Shown piece by piece: positions 52,655 to 59,741 of a stretch of DNA of 64,000 nt. The DNA lies in the NCBI GenBank assembly GCA_963575745.1, contig CAUYUJ010019082.1, positions 188,001-252,000 of the forward strand, given 5' to 3'. Origin of the DNA: Prorocentrum cordatum (lineage: Eukaryota > Sar > Dinophyceae > Prorocentrales > Prorocentraceae). The translations under genes were made by a program, and so were the position numbers. Position 1 is the stretch's first letter; every line of letters begins with the position of its first letter. The notes under the pieces are model-generated. The model was not told the origin of the DNA. It did no database searches and saw only the letters and a list, made by a program, of their open reading frames with translations.

Positions 52655-53030
52655 TTACCCCTCTTAGTTGGCGCATTTGACCTTGAGCGGGAACCCTGCG
52701 TGAATTTGGGGGGCCCTCGGATCCCTCCTGGGTCTCCCTCCCGCTCCTCTCTTGCCTTCCCTCTCTCGTCCTCCTGGGCAGCGAGATGAGGATAAGGTTT
52801 TACGTTTTGATCGCCGCCGCAGCATTTATGGCTGCTGAGCGGCGTTCGAGGAAACAAATGGACTGCGCGCGGTGCGCGCGCTCTCCTCCACTCCTCCGTC
52901 GTCTCGTCGGTCGATTGCCTACGGTAGTAACTACTTCTACGTCTAGGAACTCGGCCGCCTTCATAGGCGGGCCGATGCCTTTCAACCCAAAGGGGTGTTT
53001 GGCCCAAAGGCCCTTACATCCCCAAATCCA
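52655..53030 (+). repeat. ~360-bp dispersed repeat, copy 2, interrupted by the 9.5-kb element
   Basis: Second copy of the repeat at 41391-41745. Its homology stops at ACATCCCCAAATCCA (53030), 8 bp before the target-site duplication of the 9.5-kb copia element, so the element inserted at its edge. Insertions relative to copy 1 include about 20 bp at 52925-52945. Confidence 0.75.
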
Positions 53031-53042
53031 CCCCCCTCTCTT

Positions 53043-53554
53043 TGCAATTCACAGCCCAGAGCCTGCCTCATCAGAGCCTACTTACGACAGATGGCCTCTA
53101 GAGGCCGAGCGTGATATAAGCTTCAGGCTCCAAAGGAGCCTAGTGTATGTTAGCCAAGCGTCTCCCGGCGAATCGGGCCCCTTAAGACTCCAGGTTTCAG
53201 CAAGCCTTGCTTAGTAGGCCCTCCGTTTCCCTAGCAACAAGTTGCAACATCTATTATAAACAGAACAGGTTCAACCGAAACCGTTCTGGCTCGAGACCTT
53301 GCAGCGTCTCAGCGACGCTGGATTTCTGGTGTGCGTCTGAGAGACGCAGAGCAGCGAACTGCCCGCTGACGAACAGATCCTGTTCATCACCACAGTGCGA
53401 TCAGCATCGCACAGCCACTGCCCCCCATATTCGACCCGTCTTTCGACGAGCTCAACACCGCCTCCAGTAATTTCAACACGTTGTCAGAGCAGAGAAGAGA
53501 GTAGCATCTATCAGGATTGCTATCAGGGCAGTGGTCAGAAGCGGGACCATTGCA
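53043..53554 (+). repeat. 5' LTR of the 9.46-kb element
   Basis: 512 bp, TGCAATTC at the start and CCATTGCA at the end. It contains two neighbouring perfect hairpins: CAGCGTC-TCAGC-GACGCTG (about 53301-53320) and TGCGTCT-GAG-AGACGCA (about 53331-53348). Both are kept in the other LTR. Confidence 0.95.
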
Positions 53555-53569
53555 TGGTAGCGGAGCTGC
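53555..53569 (+). other. primer-binding site of the 9.46-kb element
   Basis: TGGTAGCGGAGCTGC starts at the base after the LTR. TGG pairs with the CCA end of tRNA, and TGGTAGC-GAG resembles the complement of initiator tRNA-Met 3' ends (TGGTAGCAGAG in animals). The exact tRNA is unknown. Confidence 0.7.
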
Positions 53570-53619
53570 TAAGCTCCACGGACTACATATTCACGGACAT
53601 AAGTTTCATCGTGTGAGCC

Positions 53620-55677
53620 ATGACGAAGAACAACGGCAACGATGACATCATACCCAAGTGGAATGGAGATCTCACCACGGTGGACGATTACGAGAGAGAC
53701 GTCAAAGCCTACATCCGAGGGACGAGGCGAGATGAACGATACGTATGCGGCCCACGACTATGGAGACGACTCGAAGGTCGAGCACGACAAGCAGCCAAAG
53801 ACGTGGACTGGGACCGCATCGAGAAAGATGATGGAGCTGCGGAGCTACTACGACATGCTCGAGCGAAGCTTGGAGCCCAGCCCATCCAGGATGCAGGCAA
53901 GTACCTCGCGAGATGGATATTCGACTTACGCCGAGATACCGGAGAGCCGATGCCGAGTTATATCAGCAGAGACGACGAGGCCTACCACGACGTTGTGAAA
54001 GGGTTTGACACCGAGTATTTCAAGAAGCAGCGCACGGCCCGCCTCTCTGATAGATCCAACTTGTGGAACACCCTCTACAGCGAGCTGAAGTGGTTTCTTT
54101 ACAAGATCGAGCATGAGGGCCCCGACGATGCCGCAGAAGTAGCGAAGGACCTCAACTGGCGTCTCTGGAATTTCGTCAGCAACGGCCTGGAGGAGATACC
54201 CGAGCATCCAGATTTCGGTACCGACTTCAATCAGGCGATTCCTCTGGAGCAACTGCGCGGATGGCTACTGCTGCAGAGATCAAGATTGTCCCCGACCGAA
54301 CGTGCAGCAGTGATCAGCGCAGTCAAGGGCAACTTCGACTACGACAGCATCGGAGAGCAGTTGCGAGTATCTTGGCCCGACGACGAGTTGACGAATCGCG
54401 ACAAGAAGCAAGGCAAGGACAACCATCGCCAACGAGAGCGAGGTCGAATCCATGCCGGCTGGGAGGAGAACAGCGAGGACGACGACGACTACAGCTACTA
54501 CGATGGAGAGCAGTCGGAGGTCTCCTACGAGGATGGCGACGGCGACGAGGACGAAGGAGATCCCGAGGAGCCGCTCTACAGTGCCCAGGAGATCGAGGAC
54601 GCCGAGACCGCGTTCGCCGCTCAGCAGCGCAGCTTCGAGGAAGCCAGAGACCTCCTTCGACGAGTCAAGACAGCAAGGAAGTTCTACCCCGTGGATGAGA
54701 ATAAGAAGCGAGAAGGTCGCGGAGGACAGCGCAAGTTTCAGGGGCCCCGGGCTGGATCCCGAGGCTCTGAATCGTCGAGTAAAGGACGAGGCCGAGGGAG
54801 CGGACAGCGACGTGATGGACCGCCTCGACGAGATGGAGATCGCTCCCAAGGTCGGCCGCCCCGGAAGGGGCCATGTCTGAAGTGCGGCGGCAATCACGAG
54901 ACGAAGGATCGTCGAGATCGCGCTTCATCGGCCGTCAGCAAAGGAGATCGTGAACGCCCAAAGCTAGGTTTTGGAACATTCGTCTTCTTCGGCGCCGAGC
55001 AGGACGCCGAGATGGAGGCCAACCTCATTACGAACGAGACGACCCGCCTCGAGCTGGAGACTGCGATGCGCCACAAGTCGGTGATCAAGCACAAGCCGAA
55101 GCAGGAGAAGAGGCAGCTCGACAAGACACAGTATCTTCAGGTGGAGAAGTCCATCGAGATGCGGGAGCGAGTTCAACACGTCAAGCTGCCGAGCTGGCCT
55201 ACACTGGAGAAGCTCGACGACTGGATCCTCATGAGTGTGAAGCAGAGCTCCTCCAAGGGTTTCGGAATCTTGGACATCGGCGCAACCTCCAGCATCATGG
55301 GGATAGAGACCGCCGAGAACCTACGCGACATCATTTACGAGCAGACGGGCCAGAACATCAAGATGGACGTTAGCCAGAAGAATACTTTTATCTTTGGAGA
55401 CGGCAACTCCAAGACCTGCACCGGCAAGGCTACCTTTCCTCTCAAGATTGCTGGTGTGGACGGCGAGCTCGAGATTAACATCCTCGACGCAGATGCCCCG
55501 CTCTTGATCGGAGTGGATGTTCTGAGCCGCCTTGGAGCTGTGATCGACTGCGAGGCACACTCTGTTTACTTCAAGAAGCTGGGACGCCGAGCTCAACTGC
55601 TCGTCCTTCCGAGCGGTCACCTTGCACTGCCACTTGTTCAACAAGCCGATTTTGGCTTCGTGGCATCCCTCGAGTAG
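53620..55677 (+). CDS. gag-protease of the 9.46-kb copia element
   Basis: 685 codons from ATG 53620, about 65 bp after the LTR. Residues ~1-260 form the helical capsid-type domain (WNGDLTTVDDYERDVKAYIR, ELKWFLYKIEHEG, LRGWLLLQRSRLSPTERAAV). Residues ~285-330 are strongly acidic, ~350-410 basic RG-rich. At 419 a CLKCGGNHETKD knuckle has C-x2-C-x3-H, but Arg stands where the last Cys of CCHC belongs. At 552 FGILDIGATSSIMG is a protease loop with Ile in place of Thr/Ser of D-T/S-G, followed by LLIGVDVLSRLGAVID, typical of the fold. Both losses need one transition each. Ends in TAG; the same frame is open again right after it. Confidence 0.88.
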   Translation: MTKNNGNDDIIPKWNGDLTTVDDYERDVKAYIRGTRRDERYVCGPRLWRRLEGRARQAAKDVDWDRIEKDDGAAELLRHARAKLGAQPIQDAGKYLARWIFDLRRDTGEPMPSYISRDDEAYHDVVKGFDTEYFKKQRTARLSDRSNLWNTLYSELKWFLYKIEHEGPDDAAEVAKDLNWRLWNFVSNGLEEIPEHPDFGTDFNQAIPLEQLRGWLLLQRSRLSPTERAAVISAVKGNFDYDSIGEQLRVSWPDDELTNRDKKQGKDNHRQRERGRIHAGWEENSEDDDDYSYYDGEQSEVSYEDGDGDEDEGDPEEPLYSAQEIEDAETAFAAQQRSFEEARDLLRRVKTARKFYPVDENKKREGRGGQRKFQGPRAGSRGSESSSKGRGRGSGQRRDGPPRRDGDRSQGRPPRKGPCLKCGGNHETKDRRDRASSAVSKGDRERPKLGFGTFVFFGAEQDAEMEANLITNETTRLELETAMRHKSVIKHKPKQEKRQLDKTQYLQVEKSIEMRERVQHVKLPSWPTLEKLDDWILMSVKQSSSKGFGILDIGATSSIMGIETAENLRDIIYEQTGQNIKMDVSQKNTFIFGDGNSKTCTGKATFPLKIAGVDGELEINILDADAPLLIGVDVLSRLGAVIDCEAHSVYFKKLGRRAQLLVLPSGHLALPLVQQADFGFVASLE

Positions 55678-55710
55678 GGGTCCACGCCCTCGATACCCGA
55701 GACTGCTACG

Positions 55711-58700
55711 GTGCCGGAGGGAAAACATGAAAATGAGCAGCCGATCGAAAGCAAGATTGACGAACCACCTGCAGCTGTGCCCCATAAGGTCCCCGACGAG
55801 GTCCCATATCATGGAGCCCCGCAGGCCTCAAGCACATCATCATCACTTACGAGCACGGGGACATCATCATTACCTACGCCTACGGGGACACCATCATCCT
55901 TTACGCTTACGGGGATATCATCACCACCTACGCCTCCGGGGACATCATCAAAAAAAACGTCTTGGACATCATCTATATCAGCCCCTACGGCATCAGCTAT
56001 GACATCATCAGGGTCACCTTCAGAGGCTTTCCCAGAGATCCCCGAGTTCCCAACGCTCCAAACGGAAACGCCACCGTCTTCCAGAGCCATTTGTGGTGCG
56101 AACGATTCGAGCTCAGAGCTCCGATTTCGGCAACCAGCTATTCTTCCATATTCGAGCACAGAGCTCCGACGAGACCCAGCTTGTCTTCCATATTCGCATG
56201 AGCCTCAACCGCGAGACGAAATGCCGCAAAGCAGAGAGCCAGCAAGTGAAGCTGGAGAACGAGGAGATGGACGGCCCCTGGGAGCAGGTGGACGTTCGGG
56301 TGCCTCTGGCGGACTCGGGAGCCTCGGCGACGTGCCGCTCACCGACGTCGACGAGGCCTACGCTACAACGGATACTGCCGCAGGGGCGACTGATCGCCCA
56401 TCAGGACACGAAGGGCAACATCTTCTACACGGTCGAGGGCTCGGAGCTGGACAACAGCACGAAGCGGATGACGGACATCTTCCTACTGGAGCACCTGCCG
56501 AATTGGGAGATGTGGTCCAGCAAGCTCCTCCGGCAGTGGACTCAGTGCCGCCGCTGGGGGCGGGTCATCCAGAAGATATTTCTCAAGACGATCGACCACG
56601 TGAACTGGAAGCTGGACAGTCTCGGCCTACCTGTGCAGCTGCTACCAGAGAAAAACCCGACCGGGCCGACGGACCTCGAGCACCGTGCGAAGATCGAGCA
56701 GTGTCCGCCGAGCACGAAGGCGAAGCAGCGCCCCCAGAAGTCGACAGCCGCGGCCGCGCGCGAGCAGAACCAAGAACTGCGGGCCACCATCGAGACCGTA
56801 AAGTCCGATTTCTTGACCAAGTTTGCGGAGGTGAATGCGTTTACAGCGCTGAGCTCAGAGCAGATACACGAGCAGCTCAGCATGGTCACGCTGGGCAACC
56901 ACCTCAGGCCCCTGTGCAAGATGTGGGGGTTGACCCAGTCGGGCAAGAAGGAGGAGGCAGTCGACAAGATCATAGCGTACATCATCGAGCAGCGCGGCAC
57001 GGCGGCAGCGACGATCAAGATCAAGGTGGAGACCGAGACGAAGAGGGTGGAAACGGCGCCTACGACTGTGGGCCCGGCGATCCCAGCTCACTACACGCAG
57101 ATGTGCCAGCACCCGGACTGCAAGCTATGCCGAGGTATCGCGAAGAACGAGCCGATCGTGAAAGTGAGGTCCTACGGGTGGTGCCACCAGGCATGCGCGG
57201 CCAGGACGAGGGCCTGAGTGAGGTTCAGGCCGAGAGGTCGCGCTGGCACAGCGACGAGAACCGGCCGCTGAAAGGTCATCAGCGTCAGGCGATCCGTGCA
57301 GCTACTCACATGACGAGATCGGCCATCTTCGGAGCTATGTGCTCCCTCGCGACCTTCGGCCGCCTGACGATGGTCGAAGCGTTTACCCACGAGGACTCGA
57401 ACCTCGGTAAGGTGTGCGACGAGAAGGGCTACCACTACGAGCGTCTCGGCCTGTTCAACGAGAACGACCTCAGCAAGCCGCAGGGTTACCACAAGGCGAA
57501 GTTCTTGCTGGACGAGAAGCGCCCGGAGCTCTTCGTCAGCACTCCACCCTGCGGGCCCTGGTCGATAATGCAGAACGTCAACCAGCGCGATGACAGGCAG
57601 AGGGAGAACCTTCGCAGGAAGCGCCTCAAGAGCCAGCGGATCTTCGAGAACAACAATAGGCTCATAGAGCACCAGGTTCTCAACCTGAACGGCTCGGCCC
57701 TCGCCGAGCAGCCACACAACAGTCGGTCGTGGCAGAAGACCTGCTGGAAGGATCTCCACAAGATCCTCCCCTACGAGGCGATCGTGGACGGCTGCGCCTG
57801 CGGACTAAGAGCTCCCGACACAGGCGAGCTCATGAAAAAGCGCTGGAAGTTTCTGACGAACGACAAGAGGATCTGGGTAGCCCTACAGCCGCTACAATGC
57901 CGTGGAGGACACTACCACGAGGAGATTGAGAGCAGCTTGAGGACCGAGGCTTCGGGCTACTACCCCAAGATGCTGTGCCGCCGGATCCTCCGGGCTCTGA
58001 CCAAGAGCCAGAACCAGAACTACTTCGAGGACGAGGTTGTGAACTGCCTCTGCATGGCAGCTACCCAGCAGCCACCGACGGAGCCTACGCCCATGGAGGA
58101 CGAGCCGTCAATTCCACCACAAGACGGCAAGGAAACTCACAACCTCACCAACGAGACAATCAAGAAGATCGAGAGCTACATCAGGCTGGTGCACACCAAC
58201 CTGGGACATCTACCTCGAGCGCATTTACTACGATACCTTCGCGACCGTGGGGCTCGCCCAGACGCGCACCGTCCACCGACGAAGCGGCCACCAGCATCAT
58301 CAGCAGAGCAGCCTCAGAACGGTCACGAGGTTCTCTTCGACGCCTTCTCGTGGATCCGTCGCAGCAAGAAGACGAAGCTGGCGATCCTCGACGCCGGCTC
58401 AGACATCCTCTACGTGCGGCTGATCGACGAGAAGCAAATCCCGGGTACGACCCGACAAGTTCGTGCCGGCGACCTTCGGCATATCTTTGCGACAAAGTGG
58501 TGTCCCTGGATGGGACGTCCGAAGGTCATGCGCTACGACCCCGCTGGCAGCGCCATCTCTAACGAGTTCCGCGAGTGGATCGAGAGCCAGGGAGTTTACT
58601 GCCTTCCATGCGCGGCCGACGCCCACTGGCAGATCGGCAAGATTGAGCGCGCGATAGAAGCTTTCAAAGAGGCCCTCGACGCTTTCGACGAGATGGTCTC

Positions 58701-59712
58701 AGCTGAAGTACCTACCAGCGAGATGATCGGACTCCAGACAGCTGCCAGGAACGACCTGATCAGAATCGACGGGTTCAGCCCACTGCAGCGCTATGCGGGA
58801 CGGACACCGACGGGGACCACGGTCAACCTGTCCGACGAGCCGAACAACCTGCCCTTCATCAGCGCCGAGCTGCAGGATGGCACCTTCAGCAGGGACGCCC
58901 AAGTTCGACGAATGGCGCGGCTGGCTCACATCCAGACCGAGAACTCCGACCGAGTCAAACGGGCGGAGGCCGCGCGCTTCAGGTCTTTCAAGAGGTACGA
59001 GACGGGCGACCTGGTCTTCGTCTACAGGAGGCTCCCACCAGGAGCCTGGATCAAGAAGGGCCAACCTCGCTCCATGCCTGGGCGAGGCCGCTGGTACGGA
59101 CCTGGACGAGTACTCTGCCACGAGCCCGCGAGCTCGGGACATCGACCTGGTCTACCTGGGACGGTGGTCAACATCACACTGGCTGGACGCCTCTACCGAG
59201 TTGCCCCAGAACAGCTTCGACCGGCTACGCCCTCCGAAGAGGCGATGGACTCTCTACGCTCGCGTCGCGAGCAGCCGGGGACGTGGACCTTTGGCGACGT
59301 CCAGAAGCTGCTCGACCAGAACGAGGTGATCGACCTTTCGAACGAGTCCCCGCCTACTGGCGAGGACCTTGCCGCTGACGACGGGGAGTCTGTCAGCGCT
59401 CGCACCTTCGAGGGCAACGCGAGCGGACCCTGGGCCTTTCCTGAGGACGAGGATCTACCCGTGCCACGAGGAGATCCTCGGAGTTTGGGCCCAGGAGGAG
59501 GCGGCGGCGGAGGTGGTGGAACCATCGAGGCACCCCAGGGCTGGAAGAGCGACCTCTTCCCGGACCGCGACCTCCAAGGCGCCTTCGGAAGAAGGGCAAT
59601 CCCTGGACCGAGGCGGCCGAGGTCCAAGAACCTCTCATACAGCCAGTACAGCCAGAAGCTCCACCAGGCATTCCACAAGAGGGAGGCCACGAAGCTGGAC
59701 ACCAAGAGGTAG
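55711..59712 (+). CDS. linker, methyltransferase-like domain and integrase of the 9.46-kb element
   Basis: A 1333-codon open frame, same frame as gag after its TAG. Residues 1-~185 are Ser/Thr/Pro-rich with a ~10-residue tandem repeat (GTSSLPTPTG type). Residues ~185-500 are probably shadow of the SAP-like frame. From ~57220: VEAFTHEDSNLGKVCDEKG, then FVSTPPCGPWSIMQNVN (P-P-C at 612-614), ALAEQPHNSRSWQKTC, VDGCACGL, KKRWKFLTND and CRGGHYHEE: a methyltransferase-like domain. From 828 HTNLGH starts the integrase; catalytic residues D894 (ILDAGSD), D943 (RYDPAGS) and E979 (WQIGKIERA), exactly 35 residues between the last two. The CxxC of the zinc finger is missing. A Gly run at ~1265 precedes the basic C-terminus. 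Confidence 0.82.
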   Translation: MPEGKHENEQPIESKIDEPPAAVPHKVPDEVPYHGAPQASSTSSSLTSTGTSSLPTPTGTPSSFTLTGISSPPTPPGTSSKKTSWTSSISAPTASAMTSSGSPSEAFPEIPEFPTLQTETPPSSRAICGANDSSSELRFRQPAILPYSSTELRRDPACLPYSHEPQPRDEMPQSREPASEAGERGDGRPLGAGGRSGASGGLGSLGDVPLTDVDEAYATTDTAAGATDRPSGHEGQHLLHGRGLGAGQQHEADDGHLPTGAPAELGDVVQQAPPAVDSVPPLGAGHPEDISQDDRPRELEAGQSRPTCAAATREKPDRADGPRAPCEDRAVSAEHEGEAAPPEVDSRGRARAEPRTAGHHRDRKVRFLDQVCGGECVYSAELRADTRAAQHGHAGQPPQAPVQDVGVDPVGQEGGGSRQDHSVHHRAARHGGSDDQDQGGDRDEEGGNGAYDCGPGDPSSLHADVPAPGLQAMPRYREERADRESEVLRVVPPGMRGQDEGLSEVQAERSRWHSDENRPLKGHQRQAIRAATHMTRSAIFGAMCSLATFGRLTMVEAFTHEDSNLGKVCDEKGYHYERLGLFNENDLSKPQGYHKAKFLLDEKRPELFVSTPPCGPWSIMQNVNQRDDRQRENLRRKRLKSQRIFENNNRLIEHQVLNLNGSALAEQPHNSRSWQKTCWKDLHKILPYEAIVDGCACGLRAPDTGELMKKRWKFLTNDKRIWVALQPLQCRGGHYHEEIESSLRTEASGYYPKMLCRRILRALTKSQNQNYFEDEVVNCLCMAATQQPPTEPTPMEDEPSIPPQDGKETHNLTNETIKKIESYIRLVHTNLGHLPRAHLLRYLRDRGARPDAHRPPTKRPPASSAEQPQNGHEVLFDAFSWIRRSKKTKLAILDAGSDILYVRLIDEKQIPGTTRQVRAGDLRHIFATKWCPWMGRPKVMRYDPAGSAISNEFREWIESQGVYCLPCAADAHWQIGKIERAIEAFKEALDAFDEMVSAEVPTSEMIGLQTAARNDLIRIDGFSPLQRYAGRTPTGTTVNLSDEPNNLPFISAELQDGTFSRDAQVRRMARLAHIQTENSDRVKRAEAARFRSFKRYETGDLVFVYRRLPPGAWIKKGQPRSMPGRGRWYGPGRVLCHEPASSGHRPGLPGTVVNITLAGRLYRVAPEQLRPATPSEEAMDSLRSRREQPGTWTFGDVQKLLDQNEVIDLSNESPPTGEDLAADDGESVSARTFEGNASGPWAFPEDEDLPVPRGDPRSLGPGGGGGGGGGTIEAPQGWKSDLFPDRDLQGAFGRRAIPGPRRPRSKNLSYSQYSQKLHQAFHKREATKLDTKR
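56267..57217 (+). CDS. SAP-like protein of the 9.46-kb element in a second frame
   Basis: Frame open from 56093; the natural part starts at ATG 56267 (MDGPWEQVDVRVPL). It reads as a folded protein throughout: KGNIFYTVEGSELDNSTKRM, DIFLLEHLPNWEMWSSKLLR, then a helical region, then LGNHLRPLCKMWGLTQSGKK followed by EEAVDKIIAYI, the helix-turn-helix pattern of a SAP DNA-binding motif, and MCQHPDCKLC ... GWCHQAC, a zinc-binding cluster. The overlapping frame is also open here but gives Arg/Gly/His-rich low-quality sequence, so this frame is the real one. A nucleic-acid-binding role is inferred from SAP and zinc clusters. It would need a shift from, or independent start after, the linker. Confidence 0.65.
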   Translation: MDGPWEQVDVRVPLADSGASATCRSPTSTRPTLQRILPQGRLIAHQDTKGNIFYTVEGSELDNSTKRMTDIFLLEHLPNWEMWSSKLLRQWTQCRRWGRVIQKIFLKTIDHVNWKLDSLGLPVQLLPEKNPTGPTDLEHRAKIEQCPPSTKAKQRPQKSTAAAAREQNQELRATIETVKSDFLTKFAEVNAFTALSSEQIHEQLSMVTLGNHLRPLCKMWGLTQSGKKEEAVDKIIAYIIEQRGTAAATIKIKVETETKRVETAPTTVGPAIPAHYTQMCQHPDCKLCRGIAKNEPIVKVRSYGWCHQACAARTRA

Positions 59713-59741
59713 CCGAGCTACCTGCAGAAGAAGAGATCGTC

